DNA of 30,461 nt. Source: Oscillospiraceae bacterium (lineage in GTDB: Bacteria; Bacillota_A; Clostridia; Oscillospirales; Oscillospiraceae). Both the position numbers and the translations under genes were made by a program. The notes beneath the pieces were generated by a model, which saw nothing but the letters and a program-made list of their open reading frames with translations, made no database searches and was not told where the DNA came from. The DNA is taken from positions 1 through 30,461 of the forward strand of contig SVLA01000006.1 in NCBI GenBank assembly GCA_015068175.1. Reading direction: 5' to 3'. Every line of letters starts with the position of its first letter. Positions within the stretch are counted from its first letter, which is position 1. Positions 9,803-17,825 of this stretch are shown here, one piece after another.

Positions 9803-12487
9803 ATGCTGAAAAAGTTTTTCGCACTTCTGCTGGTCCTGGCAGTGGCAGTCTCTGTCATGTCCATGGCTACCTTCGCAGAAGAAACCCCCGATCTGCCCGT
9901 CATTTTTATTAAAGACGGCGGCACCGGCGACGGCTCCAGCCCCGACAAGGCCCTGGGTTATGGCGCTATCACCGAATCCTCCAAGCTCTACAAGAATGCG
10001 CCTCTGTGGCGCGCATGGGACACTCTGCTCAAGGCCGGCGGTGGTACCATCGTCGTGTGCGGCGAAGTTTCCCTTAATAAAGCCGACGGAATGCCCGGTC
10101 GGGCCGCCCCTGGCGATCTGATGTATAATGCCAACTACGGTTACGGCGGTCTGTACGAGCAATACAAAGATGTTCACATTACTTACACCAGCGTTTGGGG
10201 TGGTGTTGACTACCGTGAAACTGCCGGCGCCAAGCTGCAGTTTGATGACAACCAGATGTCCCTGACCTTTCCCTCCCCCACGACTCTTGAAAATATCACG
10301 ATTGCTGCCGGCGCAACTTCCGACCGCGCCAACTACCTCTGTGGTAATTTCTATGAACTCAAATTGGGCAACGGCACCAACTTTGTCGCCAACGCAACCG
10401 GTAAGTATCCGGTGATCGTTGGTGGCCAGAGAAACTATAACGGCATTACTAATATTGCCGGCGATACGAACATCGTCGTTGACATCGGCGAAGGTAATAC
10501 CGTTGGTGACATTTACGGTCTTCAGGCTTTGAACGCCAAGGACCAGACCGGTAACTGCTACATCACCGTTAAGAGCGGTACCGTCGGCTCCATCGTTGGC
10601 GACGGCCAGCATGCCGGCACCAAGGGTTGGACCGGCTCTATCAACATCGCCATTGAGGGCGGTGTTATTAAGGGCGCTGTCACCGTCTGCAACAACGGCT
10701 ATGCTGCCGCAGCTACCGACAAGGTCGCGACCCTCAAGATTTCCGGTGGCGATTTCACCAACTGCGCCGGTATCAATGCCGTTTCCAAGGACGGCCTGAA
10801 TGCCCCCAATGAGTTCTCCATCGATTGCTCCGCTGCTCCCAAGGCTGTGTATGACGTAGTGGTCACCAAGACCTCTCTGAACGTTATCGCTCCCGCCGAG
10901 CCCGAGCCCACCGAGCCTCCCGTGACCACTGTGACTGCCAGCAAGACCGTTGCTGACCTGATCAAGGAACACGGCTGGACCAGCAGCACCACCAAGCAGC
11001 AGTTCATGCTTGACGATGCCGTCACCGTTAAGATCAACGGCGGCAGCAACACCGGCAAGGCATACGAAGGTGATCACATCCGTGTTTATGCAACCGACAC
11101 CCCCGCAGGCACCATCACGATCTCTGTTCCCGAGGGCTGCGAGCTTGTCTCCGTGAAGATCTCTGCAAAGACCGACGGCACCTACGCATACCTGTGCGTT
11201 GACGGCACCTCCACTGACATCTGCAACAAGACCACCGAGGTTTCCGGCAATTCCGTTGTTCTGAATTCTGTCAAGAACGGTTCTAACGGCAAGCAGGTTC
11301 GTGTCACCGCTTTCGAAGTTGTTTATACAACCTCCGGCTCCGTCCCCGAGCACCAGCACAATGCTGAAAAGGTCGAATCTGATGCAAACGGCCACTGGAC
11401 CATCTGCACCTGCGGTGACGAGTCCACCAAGTCCGCTGTTGAAGCACATACTCTGACCAACCACATCTGCAGTGTTTGCGGCTACGTTGCCACCCCCACC
11501 ACCGTTGCTGATATCATCGCCTGCGCTTACGCCCTGCCCAACGGCGGCAAGATCCCCGGCACCATCGAGCTGACCGGCACCATCAAGAGCATCGACGAAG
11601 CATGGAGCACCCAGTACAAGAACATCACCCTGACGATGGTCGTTGAGGGTTTCGAAGACTACCCCATCGTTTGCTTCCGTATGAAGTCCACCGATGCCGC
11701 TGATGCTTCCACCGTTGTTGTCGGCAACATTATCACCGTTTCCGGTACTCTGATGAAGTACACCGACGGCACCGTCGAGTTCAGCCCCTGCGAGCTTAAG
11801 GCTCTGACCACCGAACCCGAGGCTACCGAGCCTGAAGCTACCGAGCCTGAGGCTACCGAGCCTGAGGCTACCGAGCCTGAGGCTACCGAGCCCGAGGCTA
11901 CCGAGCCCGAGGCTACCGAGCCCGAGGCTACCGAGCCCGGCACCGCTCCCGAGTACACCAAGCAGGATTCCCTGACTGCCGGCACCGCTTACAAGTTCGG
12001 CATGCTGCAGGGCAACGTCGGCAAGGTCTTCTACCTGAAGGGCGGCATGAACGGCTACTACATGGACACCACCGAGGACATCAACGAAGCCATCGACGTG
12101 TTCGTTGAAGAGACCGAAGGCGGCTACTACTTCTACACCATGGTTGACGGCGCCAAGACCTACATCAATATGGTCGTCAGCGGCACCCATGTCAACGGCG
12201 CTTACGAAGCTGCCGCTTCCACCGTCTACACCTTCAAGAACGGCACTCTGGTGGCCATCGTCAACGATGCCGAATACTGGTTCGGTACCCGCAACGACAA
12301 GACCTACACCACCATGGGTCCCTGCGCCGTTTCCTACGAGGGCTTCTACGGTGAGTTCTACGCCGCTGCCTCCGCTCCCATCGATCCCGCTCCCGAGACC
12401 GGCGACTCTGTCTCCGTCGTCATTGCGATGATGGCTGTTTCCGCTCTGGCTCTGGCTGTGGTCGGCCTGAAGAAGAAGGAATTCTAA
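9803..12487 (+). CDS. Large multidomain cell-wall-anchored surface protein
   Basis: Exported protein of 894 residues, function not known. A Sec signal peptide (MLKKFFALLLVLA... cut near TFA-EE) is followed by a Gly/Asn-rich beta-helix-like region (about 30-345) and a PEPTEPP linker. Next is a beta-rich domain (about 375-510) of a kind seen in Clostridial wall proteins. A short Cys/His segment (about 516-560, with C-x-C and C-x-x-C) may bind metal. An OB-fold-like domain (about 565-665) follows, then eight EATEP repeats (673-712) and a further domain (715-855). The C-terminus has PETGD (864-868), a hydrophobic helix and KKKEF, which is an LPXTG-like sortase signal lacking the Leu. The ATG has AGGAGAGG upstream. 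The perfect promoter and T-ending codons (GTT, CGT, GGT) suggest heavy expression. No sortase gene lies in the window. Confidence 0.85.
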   Translation: MLKKFFALLLVLAVAVSVMSMATFAEETPDLPVIFIKDGGTGDGSSPDKALGYGAITESSKLYKNAPLWRAWDTLLKAGGGTIVVCGEVSLNKADGMPGRAAPGDLMYNANYGYGGLYEQYKDVHITYTSVWGGVDYRETAGAKLQFDDNQMSLTFPSPTTLENITIAAGATSDRANYLCGNFYELKLGNGTNFVANATGKYPVIVGGQRNYNGITNIAGDTNIVVDIGEGNTVGDIYGLQALNAKDQTGNCYITVKSGTVGSIVGDGQHAGTKGWTGSINIAIEGGVIKGAVTVCNNGYAAAATDKVATLKISGGDFTNCAGINAVSKDGLNAPNEFSIDCSAAPKAVYDVVVTKTSLNVIAPAEPEPTEPPVTTVTASKTVADLIKEHGWTSSTTKQQFMLDDAVTVKINGGSNTGKAYEGDHIRVYATDTPAGTITISVPEGCELVSVKISAKTDGTYAYLCVDGTSTDICNKTTEVSGNSVVLNSVKNGSNGKQVRVTAFEVVYTTSGSVPEHQHNAEKVESDANGHWTICTCGDESTKSAVEAHTLTNHICSVCGYVATPTTVADIIACAYALPNGGKIPGTIELTGTIKSIDEAWSTQYKNITLTMVVEGFEDYPIVCFRMKSTDAADASTVVVGNIITVSGTLMKYTDGTVEFSPCELKALTTEPEATEPEATEPEATEPEATEPEATEPEATEPEATEPEATEPGTAPEYTKQDSLTAGTAYKFGMLQGNVGKVFYLKGGMNGYYMDTTEDINEAIDVFVEETEGGYYFYTMVDGAKTYINMVVSGTHVNGAYEAAASTVYTFKNGTLVAIVNDAEYWFGTRNDKTYTTMGPCAVSYEGFYGEFYAAASAPIDPAPETGDSVSVVIAMMAVSALALAVVGLKKKEF
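11819..11938 (+). repeat. Eight tandem copies of a 15-bp in-frame repeat encoding EATEP
   Basis: Unit GARGCTACCGAGCCY, eight uninterrupted copies. The first four units end in CCT and the last four in CCC, and only unit two has GAA instead of GAG. The pattern points to recent block duplication. The encoded acidic, proline-rich stalk separates the OB-fold-like domain from the C-terminal domain of the surface protein. A 15-bp unit keeps the frame when copy number changes. Confidence 0.97.
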
Positions 12488-12510
12488 TATTCCAAAACCC
12501 CAATAAATTG

Positions 12511-12540
12511 CCCCCGGATGGCTTGCCATCCGGGGGTTTC
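12511..12540. terminator. Hairpin terminator between convergent surface-protein and aminopeptidase genes
   Basis: Perfect 12-bp stem (CCCCCGGATGGC / GCCATCCGGGGG) with a TT centre, 23 bases after the surface-protein stop and 14 bases from the aminopeptidase stop on the other strand. The T-run on the plus side is short (TTT), so efficiency rests on the very stable stem. It probably serves both convergent genes. Confidence 0.8.
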
Positions 12541-12554
12541 CCTGTTTATTGGGT

Positions 12555-13808
12555 TTAGCGGGCCATCAATGCCTCGATCTGCTCCACGGTCCTGGGAATG
12601 GCGGCGGACAGATCCTCACAGCCGGTCTCGGTGATGAGGACATCGTTCTCGATGCGGACGCCGATGCCTTCCTCCTCGATATACAAGCCGGGTTCCACGG
12701 TGATCACCATGCCGGGCCGCAGGGTGCGCTCCCGCTCGGTGCAGATGTCGTGGGTGTCCAGGCCCAGGTGGTGGCTGACGCTGTGGTAATAGTAGTCCCG
12801 GACGGTCTTGCCGTCTTTACGCAGGCCCAGGTCATCCAGGCGGCTTTCGTAATAGTCGATGACCATTTGATTGAGCTGGGCCAGGGTCATGCCGGGGCGG
12901 ACATTGGCCATGACCAGTTCCTGGGCCGCCAGGACGGTGTTATAGATGGCTTTCTGCCGCTGGGTGAAGCGGCCATTGACGGGGAAGGTACGGGAAATGT
13001 CGGCGCAGTAATTGTTGGACGCGCTGCCCAGGTCGATGAGGACCAGTTCGCCGTCGGCCACGGTGCAGTTGTTGTCCACATAGTGCAAAATAGCGGACCG
13101 GACGCCGCCGGCCACGATGGTGGGGAAGGCGTGCTGACGCGCGCCCCGTTTCATCAGGGCAAAATCGAAGGCGCCTTCCAGCTCGCACTCGTTGATGCCG
13201 GCGTGGGCGTGTTTCATCATGGCTTCGATGGCCACCCGGGTGTCCTCCTGGGCCCGGCGCATCCATGCCAGTTCGGTCTCATCCTTCACGGCCCGCATAG
13301 CCGCCAGGTCCCCGAAGATCTCCTCCACCCCGACGGCGGGGTAGCGCTGCTGCAGTTTGGCCGCCAGCAGGTGGGCGGGGGTATCGGCCTGGTCCTTTTG
13401 GTGGCGCCACAGATCCAGGTGGACACGGAACTTGCCCAGGCCGCGGCTGCGGCTGATGAGGCCGTTCAGGTGGTCGTCAAAGCTGCCGATGTCGAACACG
13501 GCGGCGACGCCGGAAATCTCGGTGGCTTCGGCGCTGCGCATGCGGCCGCCCACCCATTTGGCCAGAACTTCGTCATAGGGTTCGATATACAGCGCCTCGC
13601 TGCAGCGGCCCTCGTGGTCCTTCTTCATCACCAGGATCATATTTTCCCGCTGGATGCCGGTGAGGTAAAAGAAATTCCGGTCCACTTCAAAAGGATAGCT
13701 GGCATCCAGGGATTTCATGGGGGCGGCGCCGGAGAAAATACAGGCCACGCAGGGGCCCTGCTTGTTTTCCATCAGTTTTTGACGGCGCTGGGTAAAAACA
13801 GTGTTCAT
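12555..13808 (-). CDS. pepP: Xaa-Pro aminopeptidase (M24B family)
   Basis: Cytoplasmic dinuclear metallopeptidase that removes an N-terminal residue preceding proline, helping peptide turnover. The 417-residue protein has the PepP layout: an N-terminal creatinase-like domain (1-165) and a C-terminal pita-bread catalytic domain. All expected metal ligands are visible: D259 (LIDLG), D270 (CADISRTF), H346 (SHHLGLD), E372 (VEPGL) and E387 (RIEND). The ATG has an AGGAGG site 8 bases upstream. The gene has its own promoter, divergent from the ThrE-type exporter genes, and converges on the surface-protein terminator. No signal peptide. Confidence 0.95.
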   Translation of the reverse strand: MNTVFTQRRQKLMENKQGPCVACIFSGAAPMKSLDASYPFEVDRNFFYLTGIQRENMILVMKKDHEGRCSEALYIEPYDEVLAKWVGGRMRSAEATEISGVAAVFDIGSFDDHLNGLISRSRGLGKFRVHLDLWRHQKDQADTPAHLLAAKLQQRYPAVGVEEIFGDLAAMRAVKDETELAWMRRAQEDTRVAIEAMMKHAHAGINECELEGAFDFALMKRGARQHAFPTIVAGGVRSAILHYVDNNCTVADGELVLIDLGSASNNYCADISRTFPVNGRFTQRQKAIYNTVLAAQELVMANVRPGMTLAQLNQMVIDYYESRLDDLGLRKDGKTVRDYYYHSVSHHLGLDTHDICTERERTLRPGMVITVEPGLYIEEEGIGVRIENDVLITETGCEDLSAAIPRTVEQIEALMAR

Positions 13809-13840
13809 GGGGAGTCCTCCTGATTCGGTTTGTTTTGTCT

Positions 13841-13869
13841 ATTTTACCACGGGCGGCGGAGTTCGTCAA
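13841..13869 (-). promoter_or_regulatory. SigA-type promoter of the Xaa-Pro aminopeptidase gene
   Basis: Minus strand: TTGACG (13864-13869), 17-bp spacer, TAAAAT (13841-13846). Confidence 0.82.
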
Positions 13870-13918
13870 TTCTTTCTGTATGTGGTTTTTTTGCAGAAAT
13901 TCGTTGACTTTTTTCCCA

Positions 13919-13947
13919 TTGCACGGGGAAAAACCATGATTTATAAT
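13919..13947 (+). promoter_or_regulatory. SigA-type promoter of the ThrE-type exporter genes
   Basis: Plus strand: TTGCAC (13919-13924), 17-bp spacer, TATAAT (13942-13947). An upstream TTGACT at 13904-13909 has no matching -10 at normal spacing and was not chosen. Confidence 0.75.
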
Positions 13948-13979
13948 GACCCTATAGTATTTTTCGGGGAGGATGGCCT

Positions 13980-14738
13980 ATGGATCCGGAACAGTTGATC
14001 TCCTGCGTTTTGGACATCGGTGAGCATATGCTGCTCTCCGGCGCCGAAGTGGGCCGGGTGGAGGATTCCATGCGGCTGATCTGCACCGCCTACGGCTGCC
14101 AGCGGGTGGATGCTTTCACCATCACTTCCAGCATCGTGCTGTCCCTGATCACGGCGGACGGCAAGCACATCACCCAGACCCGGCGGATCAGCGGCGATAA
14201 GACGGACCTGATGAAGGTCCATTGGCTGAACCATCTTTCCCGGCGGATCTGCCAGGAAAAGCCGGATTACGACTTCGTTTCCAGGGAGATCGCGGCCATT
14301 TGCAGCAGCAAACCTTACCCGCTGTGGCTGGAGGCCCTGGCCAGCGCCATGATCGCCTGGGCTTTTACCATGTTCTTCGGCGGCAATCTCATCGACGGTC
14401 TGGCCGCAACCCTGATGGGCCTTTCCTGCCGGTATATCACCCATTGGATGAACCAGGCAGGCATGAATCAGGTATTCGTCAACGTGGTGGCCACTTTCCT
14501 GCTGTGCCTCCTCAGCGTCGGCCTGACGTCCCTGGGCCTGGGGCAGGATCCGGAGAAAATGATCATCGGCACCATTATGCTGCTGATCCCCGGCGTGGGT
14601 TTGACCAACTCCATCCGGGACCTGATCAGCGGCGATATCATGTCCGGTCTGCTGCGGTTTTTCAACGCGCTGTTGGTGGCCGCCGCCATCGCCGCCGGCT
14701 ACATTTTGGCCGGCCACGCCCTGGGAGGTGCCTTATGA
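13980..14738 (+). CDS. Threonine/serine exporter family protein, N-terminal half (DUF1212/YjjP-like)
   Basis: First subunit of a split ThrE-type exporter, which moves small amino acids such as threonine and serine, or a small acid, out of the cell. The ligand is not shown here. The 252-residue protein begins with a soluble cytoplasmic domain (1-115) containing the family GEHMLLSGAEVGRVEDSM segment, followed by about five membrane helices (from about 118). Full-length ThrE proteins carry this half fused to the next one. GGGGAGG lies 7 bases before the ATG. It overlaps the next gene by ATGA (4 bases), so the two halves are translationally coupled. Confidence 0.9.
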   Translation: MDPEQLISCVLDIGEHMLLSGAEVGRVEDSMRLICTAYGCQRVDAFTITSSIVLSLITADGKHITQTRRISGDKTDLMKVHWLNHLSRRICQEKPDYDFVSREIAAICSSKPYPLWLEALASAMIAWAFTMFFGGNLIDGLAATLMGLSCRYITHWMNQAGMNQVFVNVVATFLLCLLSVGLTSLGLGQDPEKMIIGTIMLLIPGVGLTNSIRDLISGDIMSGLLRFFNALLVAAAIAAGYILAGHALGGAL

Positions 14739-15223
14739 CGCCGCAGGACTTTATTCAATTGCTGACGGGCACCGTCGGCTCCTTCGGATTCAGCATCCTT
14801 TACAACCTCCGGGGGCGGAAATTGCTGATCGCCAGTCTGGGCGGCCTGCTGGCCTGGTCCATTTATCTGATATTCCGGACCGCTGTCCCTGACGAATCCC
14901 TGCGCTATCTGATCGCCAGCGCGGTGATCACCGTCTATGCCGAGGTTTTTGCCCGAATCCTGAAGACCCCCACCACCACCTTTCTGGTCCCCTCGGTGAT
15001 CCCCCTGGTGCCGGGCAGTTCTCTGTACTACACCATGAACTATGCCCTGAACGCCCAATGGCTGCTTTTCGGCCAGCGGGCACTCTACACCCTGCAGTTG
15101 GCCCTGTGCATTGCGGTGGGCATCATCGCCGTCACCACCCTGACCCGGCTGCGGACCATGCTGATCCGCAAGATCCGGAAGCAGGCCCATCTGAGCCACT
15201 TCCACCGGGATCTGAAACTGTAA
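14735..15223 (+). CDS. Threonine/serine exporter family protein, C-terminal half (DUF3815/YjjB-like)
   Basis: Second subunit of the split exporter. At 162 residues with about four hydrophobic helices, it carries the characteristic TPTTTFLVPSVIPLVPGSSLYY segment of the YjjB half (given here as its conserved core PLVPGSS). The ATG at 14735 lies within the stop overlap of the first subunit and has GGGAGGTG inside the preceding gene. Longer open frame upstream of this ATG is only the shadow of the first gene. A strong hairpin begins right after the stop. Confidence 0.88.
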   Translation: MTPQDFIQLLTGTVGSFGFSILYNLRGRKLLIASLGGLLAWSIYLIFRTAVPDESLRYLIASAVITVYAEVFARILKTPTTTFLVPSVIPLVPGSSLYYTMNYALNAQWLLFGQRALYTLQLALCIAVGIIAVTTLTRLRTMLIRKIRKQAHLSHFHRDLKL

Positions 15224-15268
15224 AAAAGCGCTCCTTTGGCCCGCGGGTCAAAGGAGCGTCATTTTTTA
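15222..15268. terminator. Bidirectional terminator shared by the exporter genes and the rhamnoside operon
   Basis: Near-perfect 14-bp stem (arms begin CGCTCCTTTG / CAAAGGAGCG, one G-U pair; 15229-15258). It has a T-run on the plus side (15262-15267) and an A-run on the other (15222-15227), so it works on both strands. The flanking T/A runs overlap both stop codons (TAA 15221-15223 plus strand; TTA 15266-15268, i.e. TAA on the minus strand). Confidence 0.93.
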
Positions 15269-17824
15269 TGCCTGGGTTTGATAGGCGGCGGTGCCGGAAT
15301 CCTGGCGGTATTCCCGGCCGTCGGGCAGGCGGACCAGGGCCTCACAGCCGGCCGGCACCGTGACGGTATAGGTGATGCCGTCGGGGGTCTTTTCCCATTT
15401 GCTTTCCACCCGGCCGTAAATGCTGTTATAGGCGGCCCAGGCGTGGGTCAGGCTGCCGCCGGGTTGGGGGGCAACGGTGAAGCGGTTCTCGCCGGCCACC
15501 CGGATGCCGCACATGGTATCGAAGAGCCAGCGGCACACCGCGCCCTTGGAATAGTGATTCAGGGAGCCAAGGCCGGCGCCCTGGGTATTAAAGGGGCCCT
15601 CCCAGTTTTCCCAAATGGTAGTGGCGCCGTTGCGGGGCATGGACAGCCAGCCGGGGATCTCCTCATTTTCCAGGAGCCTATAGGCGGCGGCGGTATCATA
15701 TTCGGACAGAACACCCTGGATCAAAGGCGTGGACAGGAAGCCGGTACCCAATCGCCAGCCGTAATTATCCAGGGCGGTGATCAGCCGTTTCCGGGCAAAA
15801 TCCCGCTGCTGCTCTGTCAGCAGTCCGAAGGCCAGGGGCCGCACCAATTGAGCCTGGCGGTCCGTATCCAGGTCGTAGGCGCCGCCGGAGACCAGCTCCT
15901 GATAGGCGCTCTTGCAGCCGTCGGCGTATTTGCGGAATTCCGCCTCATCTTCCCGGCGGCCCAGCAGGGCGGCCACTTCCGCCATCAGTCCCAGCACATA
16001 GGCCGTGTAGGCCGTGGACACTTCGGGATGGGGCGCCACAAAATCCTGCCAGCGGAACGCGCAGACGTCCACCGGCTCGGCCCATTCACCGTAGCTTTGG
16101 CCATCATTGACCAGGTATTTTTGATTCTCCCGGGACAGACGGATCTTCTCTGCCACAAAGGGCATGGCCTTGCCGCAGCGGCGGATCATAAACCGGGCGT
16201 ATTTGGCCATGCCGTCATAGTACCGCTCCAGCACCCGGCGGTCACCGTAGATCCGGGAAAACTGCCAGGGCAAAATGATGCCGATGTCCGCCCAGCCCAC
16301 GGAGCCGTTCATGGAATTCATGTAGAAATCAGCGCCGCCGTCGGGGACGATATGGGGCAGGCGGCCGCTTTTTTCCTGCCAATCGTAAATATCGGTCAGG
16401 TATTTTTGAGAGAACGCGGCGAAATCGAAGAGGTAGGCCGCCGTTTCAAAGAAGATCTGGGCATCGCCGGTCCATGCGTGGCGCTCCCGGGTGGGGCAAT
16501 CGGTGGGCACGTCCAGATGGTTGCCCTTGGCGGACCACAAGGTGGCATGGACCAGGCCGTTGATCAGCTCATGGGAGCAACGGAAGAAGCCGGTCTGCTC
16601 CAGGTCGGAATAGACGGCGATGGCCGTGAAATCCGCCGGGTCGATGCGGAAATCCGCCTCCACCAGCACATAACGGAAGCCGAAGATGGCAAATTGGGTC
16701 TTGTAGTCGTTGGTGCCCTCCTTGCAGGTATAGAGGACTTGCTGCAGGGGGGTGACTTTTTTCTTCATGACCAACTGGAAATTTTCCTGGGTGAATTCAC
16801 CGTCGGCGCGGAGCATCTCACCGAAGCGCAGTTTGATCTGCTGGCCCCGGTGGGCATTCACCCGAAAGGAAACGCAGCCGGCCATATTCTGGCCAAAATC
16901 CAGGACCGTTTGGCCGCTGGGGGTGATGATCTTTTGGGCGGCGAAATGCTCATGCTCCGAGACGCCCACATTGTTGGAGGCGGTGGGGATGACTTTGTGA
17001 TTGGTCCGCTTCGCTTTACCGCTGTAGGAGGGTTCCAAATTGGCATCCACCACTTCGCCGTCCTTATTGTCCGCGAAACGGAACGGGCCGTCATTGGACC
17101 AATCCCAGCTTTCGTCGGTGACCAGGGTGGTGACGGTGCCGTCGGTGTGGGTGATCTCCAGTTGGGCCAGCAATTTGGTGACGGTGCCGTACTGATTTTT
17201 CAGGCCCCAGGCACCGGTACTGCCGCGGAACCAGCCGTCGGCCAATTCTACGGTCAAGGTATTCCGGCCCTTTTGCAGGAGGGCTGTGACATCATAGGTT
17301 TGATACTGGATCCGCTTGCGGTAATCGGTGTAGCCGGGGGCCCGGACGAAGACACCGCACTTTTGGCCGTTGAGGTGGGCCTCATAAAGGCCGCAGGCGG
17401 TGATATACAGCCGCGCATGGGCCACATTTTCGGTTTCAAAGCACTTGCGGAAGTGGTCCACCGGGTAACGTTTGGAGGGGATCACCTTGTAATTGCCGGT
17501 GATCCAGCGGCCGCGCCAGGCATCGATGCCGGTCTCGAAAGTTCCTGAGGACCAGGGACCGGGTTGGTCGTTTTCGTCCCACAGCCGCACCTGCCAGGTC
17601 ACTTTGGTCCTGGGAGCCACCGCTTCCCCACCCCAGAGGCAGCTCATGGTACCGGAAGGCACCTTGCCGCTGTGCCAAAGGGGCGTACCGCGGCCATCGG
17701 CGGCGGAAATTTCATAGGCGGTCTGCCGGATACCTTCTGCGCAGTTCCAAAACAGGCGGGGTTTGGGGATGTCGATGCCCATAGGTTCGGTCAGATATTC
17801 TGTTCTTAAACGGATGGCTTTCAT
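15266..17824 (-). CDS. GH78 alpha-L-rhamnosidase (last gene of the operon), cytoplasmic
   Basis: Releases alpha-linked L-rhamnose from plant glycosides or pectic oligosaccharides by inversion. It has 852 residues and no signal peptide. N-terminal beta-sandwich modules (1-350) are followed by an (alpha/alpha)6 barrel (about 400-740) and a C-terminal beta domain. The active-site segment DVPTDCPTRERHAWTGD gives D442, general acid E447 and D454, in the same spacing as D567, E572 and D579 of Bacillus RhaB (established knowledge). The candidate base is E739 in TTIWE. GGGAGGG lies inside the end of the upstream symporter gene, which stops 1 base before this ATG, so the pair is coupled. It differs from the other GH78 here in active-site spacing, so a different aglycone or linkage is plausible. 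Confidence 0.93.
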   Translation of the reverse strand: MKAIRLRTEYLTEPMGIDIPKPRLFWNCAEGIRQTAYEISAADGRGTPLWHSGKVPSGTMSCLWGGEAVAPRTKVTWQVRLWDENDQPGPWSSGTFETGIDAWRGRWITGNYKVIPSKRYPVDHFRKCFETENVAHARLYITACGLYEAHLNGQKCGVFVRAPGYTDYRKRIQYQTYDVTALLQKGRNTLTVELADGWFRGSTGAWGLKNQYGTVTKLLAQLEITHTDGTVTTLVTDESWDWSNDGPFRFADNKDGEVVDANLEPSYSGKAKRTNHKVIPTASNNVGVSEHEHFAAQKIITPSGQTVLDFGQNMAGCVSFRVNAHRGQQIKLRFGEMLRADGEFTQENFQLVMKKKVTPLQQVLYTCKEGTNDYKTQFAIFGFRYVLVEADFRIDPADFTAIAVYSDLEQTGFFRCSHELINGLVHATLWSAKGNHLDVPTDCPTRERHAWTGDAQIFFETAAYLFDFAAFSQKYLTDIYDWQEKSGRLPHIVPDGGADFYMNSMNGSVGWADIGIILPWQFSRIYGDRRVLERYYDGMAKYARFMIRRCGKAMPFVAEKIRLSRENQKYLVNDGQSYGEWAEPVDVCAFRWQDFVAPHPEVSTAYTAYVLGLMAEVAALLGRREDEAEFRKYADGCKSAYQELVSGGAYDLDTDRQAQLVRPLAFGLLTEQQRDFARKRLITALDNYGWRLGTGFLSTPLIQGVLSEYDTAAAYRLLENEEIPGWLSMPRNGATTIWENWEGPFNTQGAGLGSLNHYSKGAVCRWLFDTMCGIRVAGENRFTVAPQPGGSLTHAWAAYNSIYGRVESKWEKTPDGITYTVTVPAGCEALVRLPDGREYRQDSGTAAYQTQA

Positions 17825-17825
17825 A

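Noticed and set aside
11819..11938. The direct repeats considered as a CRISPR array
   Set aside because: Units are contiguous 15-bp coding repeats with no spacers.
9779..12529. A 916-codon open frame on the minus strand opposite the surface-protein gene
   Set aside because: Low-complexity Gly/Val/Asp-rich translation that mirrors the codon bias of the plus-strand gene. It runs through the plus-strand terminator hairpin and has no domain and no ribosome site.
13904..13909. TTGACT as the -35 box of the exporter promoter
   Set aside because: The nearest TATAAT is 32 bases away. TTGCAC at 13919 gives exact 17-bp spacing.
14222..14734. Plus-strand extension of the second exporter gene upstream to 14222
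   Set aside because: It overlaps the first exporter gene in another frame and gives Arg/Pro-rich nonsense. The ATG at 14735 has a ribosome site and the ATGA overlap.
15236..17548. A 770-codon plus-strand open frame opposite the distal rhamnosidase, and a similar 756-codon frame at 19204-21474
   Set aside because: Both are antisense shadows of well-supported GH78 and GH3 genes. GC-rich third positions remove stop codons on the opposite strand.
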